DNA of 64,000 bases. It comes from Lachnospiraceae bacterium (GTDB lineage: Bacteria; Bacillota; Clostridia; Lachnospirales; Lachnospiraceae). Under the pieces are notes generated by a model. That model saw only the letters and a program-made list of their open reading frames with translations, did not search any database and was not told the origin of the DNA. Both the position numbers and the translations under genes were made by a program. Where the stretch lies: assembly GCA_009774215.1 (NCBI GenBank), contig VSNH01000002.1, positions 1-64,000 of the forward strand, written 5' to 3'. Below, one piece after another: positions 48,595 through 56,449 of this stretch (the first letter of the stretch is position 1; the number at the start of each line of letters is the position of its first letter).

Positions 48595-49146
48595 ATGGAC
48601 GACAGACTGAAGCCTTATGAGGAAAAGATGCAGAAGTCTTATGATTTTCTGATGAACGATTTGGGAACGATTCGTGCCGGACGCGCGAATCCCCATGTCC
48701 TCGACAAGATTAAGGTGGATTATTACGGGACGCCCACACCGATTCAGCAGGTGGGCAATATCACGGTTCCCGAGGCGAGGATTCTGCAGATTGCACCTTG
48801 GGAGAAGAGCTTGATCAAGGAGATTGAGAAGGCGATCATGGCGTCGGATGTGGGAATCACGCCCAGCAACGACGGTTCTCTGATCCGCTTGGTATTCCCG
48901 GAGCTTACGGAGGAGCGCCGTAAAGAGCTGGTGAAGGATATCAAGAAGCGGGGCGAGGAGAATAAGGTGGCAATCCGCAATACCAGACGGGACGGCAATG
49001 ACGCGCTGAAAAAGCTGGCGAAATCCGAGGTTTCCGAGGATGAGATCAAGGAGCTGGAGGAGAAGCTGCAGAAGCTGACCGACAAGTTTATCAAGGAAGT
49101 GGATAAGCTGGTGGAGGAGAAGTCAAAAGAGATTTTAACGGTTTGA
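48595..49146 (+). CDS. frr: Ribosome-recycling factor
   Basis: The 183-residue protein releases ribosomes from mRNA after termination. Conserved segments include LGTIRAGRANPHVLDKIKVD, YYGTPTPIQQVGNI and FPELTEERRKELVK. The start at 48595 lies 8 bases after GGAGG; in-frame ATGs upstream (48568, 48580) lack a site. Two small hairpins lie in the 90 bases between pyrH and frr. Confidence 0.97.
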   Translation: MDDRLKPYEEKMQKSYDFLMNDLGTIRAGRANPHVLDKIKVDYYGTPTPIQQVGNITVPEARILQIAPWEKSLIKEIEKAIMASDVGITPSNDGSLIRLVFPELTEERRKELVKDIKKRGEENKVAIRNTRRDGNDALKKLAKSEVSEDEIKELEEKLQKLTDKFIKEVDKLVEEKSKEILTV

Positions 49147-49153
49147 TATTTAG

Positions 49154-49194
49154 AGGGGCTTACAGAATGGACGATTCTGTTGCCCCCTTTCCGT
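49154..49194 (+). terminator. Probable terminator after frr
   Basis: GGGGC..ACAGAAT pairs with ATTCTGT..GCCCC around GGACG, followed by CTTTCCGTTTC. The T-run is imperfect, so readthrough into uppS is likely. Confidence 0.55.
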
Positions 49195-49292
49195 TTCGTG
49201 GTTTACATAATGTACTTTTTGCGGTTTTCTCCAACAATAAGTTTACATGAGTGGAAACGGCACGAATGGAGACAGGAAGGGTGGAAAATAGT

Positions 49293-50021
49293 ATGGCTGA
49301 TAGGACGGCGGAGGGAAAAAAGATGCCGCAGCATGTAGCGATTATCCTGGACGGCAACGGCAGATGGGCGAAGAGTAAGGGAATGCCCCGAAATTATGGG
49401 CATGTGCAGGGTGCGAAGACCGTGGAGGTGATCTGCGAGGAGGCTTACCGCATGGGGATTCAGTACCTGACGGTATACGCTTTCAGCACGGAAAACTGGG
49501 ATCGGCCGGCGGACGAGGTGGACGCGCTGATGGGGCTTCTCAGAAATTATATGAAAACCTGTCTCAAGACGGCGGCAAAAAATAACATGTGTGTCCGTGT
49601 GATCGGGGATAAGTCCCGGTTGGATGAGGATATCAGAAAACGGATCGGGGAGCTGGAGGAGGCCACAAAGGAAAATACGGGCCTGCACTTCCAGATCGCC
49701 ATCAATTACGGCGGCAGGGACGAGATTGTCCGCGCCGTAAGGAAGCTGGCTGACCGGGTAAAGGATGGGACGCTTGCGCCTGAGGAAATCACGCAGGAGC
49801 GGCTTGGGAATGCGCTTGATACGGCGGGCATCCCGGAGCCGGATCTTCTGATAAGAACCTGCGGCGAGCAGCGGATTTCCAATTTTCTGCTCTGGCAGCT
49901 TGCCTACACAGAATTTTATTTTACGCCTGTGGCTTGGCCCGATTTTTCAAAAGAAGAATTGGAAAAGGCGGTGGATGCATATAATAAGAGGGACAGACGC
50001 TACGGTCTGGTGAAAGAATAG
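49293..50021 (+). CDS. uppS: Undecaprenyl diphosphate synthase
   Basis: The enzyme condenses isopentenyl units on farnesyl diphosphate to make the C55 lipid carrier for wall synthesis. Conserved motifs are AIILDGNGRWAKSKG (catalytic Asp), FSTENWDRP and DLLIRTCGEQRISNFLLW. The start at 49293 (MADRTAEGKKMPQHVAI) follows AAGGGTGG; earlier in-frame ATGs at 49251 and 49266 are less likely. It begins the uppS-cdsA-dxr-rseP run. Confidence 0.96.
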   Translation: MADRTAEGKKMPQHVAIILDGNGRWAKSKGMPRNYGHVQGAKTVEVICEEAYRMGIQYLTVYAFSTENWDRPADEVDALMGLLRNYMKTCLKTAAKNNMCVRVIGDKSRLDEDIRKRIGELEEATKENTGLHFQIAINYGGRDEIVRAVRKLADRVKDGTLAPEEITQERLGNALDTAGIPEPDLLIRTCGEQRISNFLLWQLAYTEFYFTPVAWPDFSKEELEKAVDAYNKRDRRYGLVKE

Positions 50022-50032
50022 GGGGCGCCTGT

Positions 50033-50881
50033 ATGTTTCGTACAAGATTACTGAGCGGTATTGTTTTGGTGGCGGCTGCGCTGGGGGTGCTGCTCAAAGG
50101 CGGCGCGCTTCTGGCGGTGGTGCTTTTTCTGGTTTCCGTGATTGCCTATCAGGAGCTGACGGCGGCCTGCAAGGTGCGCGGGGAGGAAATGACGCCAAGC
50201 GCGCCGGTTATTGTGGGCGGCGTGATGACGGTTGTATATTATGGGGCGGTCTGCCTCGCGTTGGCAAGGGATCTCAGCGCGGTTTTTCCGGCTATGGTGA
50301 TAGCAATCGTGGCGGCTTTTCTTGCCTTTTTGTTTGTCTATGTCTTCACTTTTCCGAAATATCATGCGAACCAGATCATGTCGGCCATGTTTTCTTTTCT
50401 CTATGGTCCGGTGATGCTGTCTTTTCTCTATCTGCTCAGAGAAGGGCTTGACGATGGTATTTATCTGGTGTGGTTCGCGTTTCTCGCCTCATGGGGGAGC
50501 GATACCTGCGCCTACTGTGTGGGCGTGCTGATCGGAAAGCACAAGATGACGCCGAAGCTGAGTCCGAAAAAATCTATAGAGGGCGCGGTGGGCGGTATTT
50601 TGGGTGCGGCGCTTTTGTTTGCCCTATACACCCATTTTGTGATTAACCAATATACCGCGATGACGTTATCGCTGCCGCTTGCGGCGGGATTGGGCGCGGT
50701 GGGTGCGCTTGTTTCCATGGTGGGGGATCTGGCGGCTTCGGCGGTAAAAAGGGATCACGAGATTAAGGATTACGGCAAGCTGATTCCGGGACACGGCGGG
50801 ATTATGGACCGTTTTGACAGTGTAATTGTGGCGGCGCCGATCGTGTTTCTGGGTATTGTGCTGTCCACGGGCATTCTGTGA
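50033..50881 (+). CDS. cdsA: Phosphatidate cytidylyltransferase
   Basis: The 282-residue integral membrane enzyme makes CDP-diacylglycerol for phospholipid synthesis. It has about seven membrane segments. The C-terminal signature is VGDLAASAVKRDHEIKDYGK then LIPGHGGIMDRFDS, with the conserved Asp and Lys residues. AGGGGGCGCC precedes the ATG, 11 bases after uppS. Confidence 0.96.
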   Translation: MFRTRLLSGIVLVAAALGVLLKGGALLAVVLFLVSVIAYQELTAACKVRGEEMTPSAPVIVGGVMTVVYYGAVCLALARDLSAVFPAMVIAIVAAFLAFLFVYVFTFPKYHANQIMSAMFSFLYGPVMLSFLYLLREGLDDGIYLVWFAFLASWGSDTCAYCVGVLIGKHKMTPKLSPKKSIEGAVGGILGAALLFALYTHFVINQYTAMTLSLPLAAGLGAVGALVSMVGDLAASAVKRDHEIKDYGKLIPGHGGIMDRFDSVIVAAPIVFLGIVLSTGIL

Positions 50882-50932
50882 GAAACGGCAGGTTTTGCAG
50901 CGGAGGATACGAAAGAAAAGAGTGGAGAAAAC

Positions 50933-52081
50933 ATGAAAAAAATAGGAATTTTGGGTTCCACGGGTTCTATCGGAACACAGACGCTTGACATTGTCAGAAA
51001 AGAAAAGGATTTGGAGGTCGTGTCCCTGGCGGCAGGCTCCAACGTATCGCTCCTGGAGGCGCAGATCAGGGAATTTCGGCCAAAAATCGCCGCGCTCCGG
51101 GAGGAAAAGGCGGCGGCGGATCTTCGGACGCGAGTACAGGATCTGCCTGTCCGCATTGTGAGCGGTATGGAGGGGCTGTTGGAAGTGGCTGCGGCGGAGG
51201 AGATGGAGGTATTGGTTACCGGCATTGTGGGTATGATCGGTATCAAGCCTACCATAGCGGCCATCGAGGCGGGGAAGGACATTGCCCTTGCCAATAAGGA
51301 GACGCTGGTGACGGCGGGACATATCATTATGCCGCTGGCAAAGAGAAAAGGCGTTTCAATTCTGCCTGTGGACAGCGAGCACAGCGCGATTTTCCAGTCG
51401 ATGCACGGGGAGAATCGGGCGCGGGTGGAAAAGATTCTGCTCACGGCGTCCGGCGGCCCTTTCAGGGGAAAGAGCAGAGAAGAGCTGGCGGATATGACGG
51501 TGGAGGACGCCTTAAAGCACCCCAACTGGTCTATGGGGAAGAAGGTGACCATCGATTCCGCATCGCTCTGCAACAAGGGGCTTGAGGTGATGGAGGCGAG
51601 GTGGCTCTTTGATGTGTCGCTTTCGCAGATTGAGGTGGTGGTGCATCCCCAGAGCATTCTGCACTCTGCGGTGCAGTACGCGGACGGCGGGGTTATGGGA
51701 CAGATGGGTGTGCCGGACATGAAGCTGCCCATTCAGTATGCGCTGTTTTATCCGGACAGGCGGCCTATGGATATTGGAAGAGTAGACTTATGTAAACTTG
51801 GAAGTCTGACCTTTGAGAAGCCTGACACAGAGACCTTTCAGGGGCTTGCGCTGGCCTATCGGGCGGCAGAGAGGGGCGGATCGCTTCCCACCGTATTCAA
51901 TGCAGCAAACGAGAAGGCGGTTGCGTTGTTTTTGGATAAGAAGATTCGGTTTCTGGAGATACCGGAGCTGATCGGGGCCGCTATGGATGCCCATCAGGTG
52001 ACGGAAAATCCGACCGTGGAGGAGATTCTGGCGGCGGAGACGGAAACCTACGAGTATATCAAAACGAAGTTTGGAGAGTAG
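50933..52081 (+). CDS. dxr: 1-deoxy-D-xylulose 5-phosphate reductoisomerase
   Basis: The 382-residue enzyme makes methylerythritol phosphate, the committed step of the MEP isoprenoid pathway. Motifs: ILGSTGSIGTQTLD (NADPH binding), ANKETLVTAG, VDSEHSAIFQ (metal site), LTASGGPFR and HPNWSMGKKVTIDSASLCNK. Length is normal. It supplies precursors for uppS and connects with ispG at 55.4 kb. Confidence 0.97.
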   Translation: MKKIGILGSTGSIGTQTLDIVRKEKDLEVVSLAAGSNVSLLEAQIREFRPKIAALREEKAAADLRTRVQDLPVRIVSGMEGLLEVAAAEEMEVLVTGIVGMIGIKPTIAAIEAGKDIALANKETLVTAGHIIMPLAKRKGVSILPVDSEHSAIFQSMHGENRARVEKILLTASGGPFRGKSREELADMTVEDALKHPNWSMGKKVTIDSASLCNKGLEVMEARWLFDVSLSQIEVVVHPQSILHSAVQYADGGVMGQMGVPDMKLPIQYALFYPDRRPMDIGRVDLCKLGSLTFEKPDTETFQGLALAYRAAERGGSLPTVFNAANEKAVALFLDKKIRFLEIPELIGAAMDAHQVTENPTVEEILAAETETYEYIKTKFGE

Positions 52082-52085
52082 CGAT

Positions 52086-53171
52086 TTGATCAGGACAATT
52101 ATTCTATTTATCATTGTATTTGGAGTGGTAGTGATTTCTCACGAGCTGGGGCATTTTCTGATCGGCAGGAGAAACGGTATCCGCGTGGTGGAATTTTCCG
52201 TGGGAATGGGGCCGACGCTGTTTTCCTTTGTGAAACACGGCACGAAATATTCTTTAAAGCTTCTGCCGCTCGGCGGTGCATGTATGTTTGACGGCGAGGA
52301 CGGCGTGGAACGGGAACAGGAGCGGGAGCAGGAAACCGGGACTGCGGATAAGCCGGAGGGAATCGCCTTTACCGAGGCGGGCGTCTGGTCGCGGATTGCC
52401 ACGGTTTTTGCAGGGCCTTTCTTCAATTTTATTCTGGCTTTTGTGGTCGCGGTGATACTGAGCGCGTTTTCCGGGGCAGACCTGCCGACGGTGGGTACGG
52501 TACAGGAAGGCTCCGCGGCGGCGGAGGCCGGCCTGCAGACAGGAGATGTGATCACGAAAATCGGACGCGAACCGATCCATTTTTATCGGGAGGTCTCCAT
52601 GATCTCCGCTCTGAACAAGGGGGAGGAGATGGAGATCACCTACAGGAGAAACGGGGAGAAGGCCGTGACTACGCTTTTCCCGAAGTATGATGAAAATGAC
52701 AAGCGTTATTATATGGGAATAACCAACGGCGGAGAGTATCTTCGGTGCAATCCTTTGCAGGTGTTCCAGTATGGCTTCTATGAGGTGGAATACTGGGTGA
52801 AGATCACTTATAAGAGTCTGCGGATGCTTGTGCAGGGGCAGGTGACGAAGGATGATGTGTCGGGGCCCGTGGGCATCGCGCAGCTTGTGGGGGAGAGCTA
52901 TGACGCGGCGGAGGAAAACTACGGCACGCCATACGCCATTCTGACCATGCTGGAGATTGTGGTGCTTTTGTCCGTCAATCTGGGCATCATGAACCTTCTG
53001 CCGCTGCCAGCGCTGGACGGCGGACGGCTTGTGTTCATGTTCGTGGAGGTGCTTCGGGGCAAACCCGTGCCGCCGGAGAAGGAGGGCATGGTGCATTTCG
53101 CTGGGCTTGTGGTGCTGATGGTATTGATGGTGTTTATTATGTACAATGATATTATGAGGCTGGTGCGTTAG
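52086..53171 (+). CDS. rseP: Site-2 intramembrane protease RseP
   Basis: The protein of about 361 residues cuts membrane-bound regulators such as anti-sigma factors. ISHELGHFLIGRR near residue 20 is the zinc-binding HExxH in the first membrane segment, a PDZ domain lies at about 130-210 (GSAAAEAGLQTGDVITKIG), and MNLLPLPALDGGR carries the third metal ligand. The TTG at 52086 is 7 bases after GGAGAG, and the longer frame from 52071 overlaps dxr. An insert (EREQEREQETGTADKPEG) lies after the first catalytic region. Confidence 0.94.
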   Translation: MIRTIILFIIVFGVVVISHELGHFLIGRRNGIRVVEFSVGMGPTLFSFVKHGTKYSLKLLPLGGACMFDGEDGVEREQEREQETGTADKPEGIAFTEAGVWSRIATVFAGPFFNFILAFVVAVILSAFSGADLPTVGTVQEGSAAAEAGLQTGDVITKIGREPIHFYREVSMISALNKGEEMEITYRRNGEKAVTTLFPKYDENDKRYYMGITNGGEYLRCNPLQVFQYGFYEVEYWVKITYKSLRMLVQGQVTKDDVSGPVGIAQLVGESYDAAEENYGTPYAILTMLEIVVLLSVNLGIMNLLPLPALDGGRLVFMFVEVLRGKPVPPEKEGMVHFAGLVVLMVLMVFIMYNDIMRLVR

Positions 53172-53241
53172 TGCCGGCCTTTAATGTTATGTGCCGGCAT
53201 GCATACGGATTTCATAGCGTGTGGGCGTTCCGTTTTTTTGC

Positions 53242-53270
53242 TTGCGATTCTTCAAAAGCTGTAGTATGAT
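53242..53270 (+). promoter_or_regulatory. Promoter upstream of the PP2C-kinase pair
   Basis: TTGCGA (53242-53247) and TATGAT (53265-53270) are 17 bp apart, after the rseP stop and about 180 bases before the phosphatase start. The stretch 53172-53452 has no other feature I can support. Confidence 0.6.
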
Positions 53271-53452
53271 AGGCGTATCGGGTTCTGTTCTTGAATCCGT
53301 AAATAATTACAGGGCGGGAATCCCGCGTTTTTCCGATTTTATATGATAGTAACGTGTGTTATTAATGGAATGCCGGACAAAACGGGTTGTCAGGAAAAGA
53401 AGAGCCGGGCCGGAATGACAGGCGGCGGCAAAAAGGGAGGTGCGTTTGGCGC

Positions 53453-54169
53453 GTGCGGTATTGGACAAATGTATATTGGAACAAGGGCAGGGAAGCCGAA
53501 AAAAATCAGGATTCGGTGGCGCTGCAGCAGGTGTTGACGAGCAAGGGGCGTGTGCTTTTGGCGGTGGTGTGCGACGGCATGGGCGGGATTGCTCGAGGTG
53601 AGGCCGCCAGCGGTTATGCGGCGGAAAGACTCAGAGAATGGTTTTATACGGAGCTGTTTGCCATGATGCGGAAAAATAAGCGGTATTGGGTACTGCGAAG
53701 GTCTTTGGACAGGATGGTGTTTCACATGCAGGGGCAGCTTGCACAATATGCCGGGCGGGAGGAACTTTCGCTGGGAACGACCATGACAGCGTTTCTGGTG
53801 TGGGAAAGGACATGGCTGTTATGGCATTTGGGGGACAGCAGGGCGTACCGTCTGCGGGAGGAACGAATAGAGCAGCTTACGGAAGACCATGCGCAGGATG
53901 GCGGAAAACTGACGAAATGTCTCGGCAGTTTTGGCTATTTTACACCCCAGCACGGAATGGGCGTGTTAAAGCCGGGGGATGGGATTCTTATCTGCACGGA
54001 CGGATTCAGGCGGCGCGTGACCGGGGAGGAATTGCAGGCGGTGATGAATCCCCGGGCCCTTTCGGGGGAGGAGCAGATCGGGCGGCGGCTTAAGGAGATC
54101 GGGGAGACGTGCATGAAGCGGGGCGAGACGGATAATCTCTCAGCGGTTTACATAAAGGTGGGGAAGTAA
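53453..54169 (+). CDS. PP2C-type Ser/Thr protein phosphatase
   Basis: The 238-residue soluble phosphatase has the complete family set: AEKNQDSVAL, VVCDGMGGIARGE (metal Asp), GTTMTAFLV, HLGDSRAYRLRE, ICTDGFRRRV and GETDNLSAVYIKV. GTG at 53453 follows GGGAGG and yields the usual start of the family; a longer frame from TTG at 53387 is less likely. It should oppose the kinase encoded 140 bases downstream. Unlike the two PP2C-like proteins at 13-16 kb, all metal ligands appear intact. Confidence 0.88.
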   Translation: MRYWTNVYWNKGREAEKNQDSVALQQVLTSKGRVLLAVVCDGMGGIARGEAASGYAAERLREWFYTELFAMMRKNKRYWVLRRSLDRMVFHMQGQLAQYAGREELSLGTTMTAFLVWERTWLLWHLGDSRAYRLREERIEQLTEDHAQDGGKLTKCLGSFGYFTPQHGMGVLKPGDGILICTDGFRRRVTGEELQAVMNPRALSGEEQIGRRLKEIGETCMKRGETDNLSAVYIKVGK

Positions 54170-54312
54170 AGGGTCTGCGTATGATTATATGATTTGCATA
54201 ATAGTTATAAGATTATGTAAGTTTTGCAATTATCCATATACGCTATGAAAAAGGAGAGAACAAAGAAAGAGAAAAGGGGAAAAAGGAAAGAGAAAAGAGA
54301 GTGAGGAGAGGC

Positions 54313-55263
54313 ATGAGCGAGGAAAAACAACTGGGAAAATATAGAATCATTAGGGAGCTGGGTCACGGCGGCGAGGGCAGCGTCTCTCTGGCAGAGGATG
54401 AAAGCCTTGGCAGGCTTGTGGCGGTGAAGCGGCTGCGGGAACAGGAAGAGAAGAAGGAGGAAAAGGAGAAGGAAAAGGAAAGGAGGGAACCGGAGAAAGA
54501 ACCGGAGAAGAGGGAGGAGCCGAAACGAGGGGAACGCATCAGGGAGGAAGCCGCGTTTCTGCGGGACCTGCGGCATCCGATGCTGCCTGTGGTATATGAA
54601 CTGCTCTGGGAGGAGGGGTGGTATCTGGTGATGGAGTATGTGGATGGAATAAGTTTACATAACTACATAAGAAAGCAGGGGCGCGTGGAGGAAGCGCAGG
54701 CCCGGCTGTGGGCGGCGGCTCTGTTAGACGTTCTGGATTATCTCCACACGAGAGAAACACCTGTTATTTATCGAGACCTGAAGCCGGATAATATTATGGT
54801 ATGTCGCGACGGCGGCCTGAAGCTGGTGGATTTCGGGGCGGCGGGGCTTCGCAGTTTCGGGGAAGGGAGCGGAATGCGGATGGCCTTTTCCGCCGGATTT
54901 GCCGCGCCGGAGCAGCGGGGAGAGGACGGGCGGGGCATCCGCGCGGATGAGCGCAGCGATTTATACGCGTTCGGAAAGACGCTCTACTATATGGTGACAG
55001 GGACGGTTCCGGGGAAGGGATCCGGCATGTCCTTTCCCGTGTCGTATTACAATCCGCTTTTGTCGGAAGAACTGGAGGAAATCATAGACCGCTGTACGAG
55101 GGAGGAGCCGGAGGCGCGCTATCAGGTGGCCGGAGAAGTGATGCGGGATCTGAGCCGGAAGGGCTGCAGGAGATCAGGAGGCCGCAGGGCAGGCGGAAGG
55201 AGGCGGGACTTTGTGCGGCATGTGGAAAAACAGATTTGTCTTACAGACTTTTATCGTTTATAA
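54313..55263 (+). CDS. Soluble Hanks-type Ser/Thr protein kinase
   Basis: The 316-residue kinase starts at 54313 behind GAGGAG. Motifs: LGHGGEGSVSLAED (Gly loop), VAVKRL (ATP Lys), VIYRDLKPDNIMV (catalytic loop, YRD type), LVDFGAAGL (DFG) and SDLYAFGKTLYYMVTG. A Lys/Glu/Pro-rich insert (about residues 40-72) lies between strand 3 and helix C. There is no PASTA or membrane segment, unlike PrkC; the C-terminus is a short Arg-rich tail. The FHA proteins at 12-13 kb are possible clients. Confidence 0.88.
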   Translation: MSEEKQLGKYRIIRELGHGGEGSVSLAEDESLGRLVAVKRLREQEEKKEEKEKEKERREPEKEPEKREEPKRGERIREEAAFLRDLRHPMLPVVYELLWEEGWYLVMEYVDGISLHNYIRKQGRVEEAQARLWAAALLDVLDYLHTRETPVIYRDLKPDNIMVCRDGGLKLVDFGAAGLRSFGEGSGMRMAFSAGFAAPEQRGEDGRGIRADERSDLYAFGKTLYYMVTGTVPGKGSGMSFPVSYYNPLLSEELEEIIDRCTREEPEARYQVAGEVMRDLSRKGCRRSGGRRAGGRRRDFVRHVEKQICLTDFYRL

Positions 55264-55266
55264 TAA

Positions 55267-55320
55267 GGTGAGAAGTACTAAATCTCACCTAAGAGAATGC
55301 CTAAAAAGCGGCATTCCCTG
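55267..55320. repeat. Intergenic double-hairpin repeat, copy A
   Basis: AGGTGAGA and TCTCACCT form a perfect hairpin (55267-55291). A second hairpin, GAATGCC/GGCATTC, follows at 55295-55317. The block from ACTAA onward recurs near 63004-63048. No T-run follows. Confidence 0.55.
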
Positions 55321-55375
55321 TGAGGATTTGGCATTGTACAAATAGTATAAATAGGATGAATAGAACGAGAAAAGT

Positions 55376-56449
55376 ATGGAGGCAGACGTGGGAACACATA
55401 GAGAGCAGACGAAAGTAATAAACATTGGGGATCGGAAGATCGGCGGGGGGAATCCGATTCTGATTCAGTCCATGACGAATACGCCCACGGAGGACGTGGA
55501 GGCGACGGTGGCTCAGATTCTGCGGCTGGAGCAGGCGGGCTGCGAGATTATCAGGTGCACGGTGCCAAACGCGGAGGCGGCTTTGGCGCTTGCGAAAATC
55601 AAGGAACGGATTCATATTCCGCTGGTGGCGGACATTCATTTTGATTATAAAATGGCGATCGCGGCGATGGAGAACGGCGCGGACAAAATTCGCATCAACC
55701 CGGGCAACATCGGCGGGAAGGACAAGGTGGCTGCAGTCGTGGAGGCGGCCAAAGAGCGGCATATCCCGATCCGCGTGGGGGTTAACAGCGGCTCTCTGGA
55801 GCGGGAGCTTGTGGAGAAATACCGCGGCGTGACAGCGGAGGGTATCGTGGAGAGCGCGCTTGACAAGGTGGGCATCATCGAGGATTGTGGATATGACAAC
55901 CTTGTCATAAGTATCAAGTCGTCGGATGTAATGATGTGCGTCAAGGCCCATGAGCTTTTGGCGGCAAAGACGAACTATCCCCTGCATGTGGGGATTACCG
56001 AATCGGGAACAGTGACAAGCGGCAATATCAAGTCTGCCGTGGGACTGGGCATCATTTTAAATCAGGGCATCGGCGACACGATCCGGGTGTCGCTGACGGG
56101 CGATCCGGTGGAAGAGATCAAATCCGCAAGGCTGATTCTCAAAACGCTGGGCCTCAGAAAAGGCGGCATCGAGGTCGTGTCCTGTCCTACCTGCGGCAGA
56201 ACGAAGATTGATCTGATCGGACTTGCAGGGCAGGTGGAGGAGATGGTGCAGGATATCCCGCTTGACATTAAGGTGGCCGTTATGGGCTGCGCGGTGAACG
56301 GTCCCGGGGAGGCGAAGGAGGCCGATATCGGCATTGCGGGCGGTATCGGGGAAGGTCTTTTGATCAAAAAGGGTGAGATTGTGAGAAAAGTGCCCGAGCA
56401 GGAGCTTTTGGACACGCTGCGGGAGGAGCTTTTGCACTGGAATGAGTAA
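55376..56449 (+). CDS. ispG: 4-hydroxy-3-methylbut-2-enyl diphosphate synthase (IspG/GcpE)
   Basis: The 357-residue iron-sulfur enzyme carries out the second-last step of the MEP isoprenoid pathway. The TIM-barrel part has IQSMTNTPTEDVEATVAQI and RINPGNIGGK. The cluster ligands are SCPTCGRT and MGCAVNGPGEAKEADIG. A GTG at 55388 with GGAGG just ahead is an alternative start. It overlaps polC by 8 bases. Confidence 0.96.
   Translation: MEADVGTHREQTKVINIGDRKIGGGNPILIQSMTNTPTEDVEATVAQILRLEQAGCEIIRCTVPNAEAALALAKIKERIHIPLVADIHFDYKMAIAAMENGADKIRINPGNIGGKDKVAAVVEAAKERHIPIRVGVNSGSLERELVEKYRGVTAEGIVESALDKVGIIEDCGYDNLVISIKSSDVMMCVKAHELLAAKTNYPLHVGITESGTVTSGNIKSAVGLGIILNQGIGDTIRVSLTGDPVEEIKSARLILKTLGLRKGGIEVVSCPTCGRTKIDLIGLAGQVEEMVQDIPLDIKVAVMGCAVNGPGEAKEADIGIAGGIGEGLLIKKGEIVRKVPEQELLDTLREELLHWNE

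Noticed and set aside
50770..51732. 320-codon minus-strand frame opposite cdsA and dxr
   Set aside because: Ser/Ile-rich shadow of two clear housekeeping genes.
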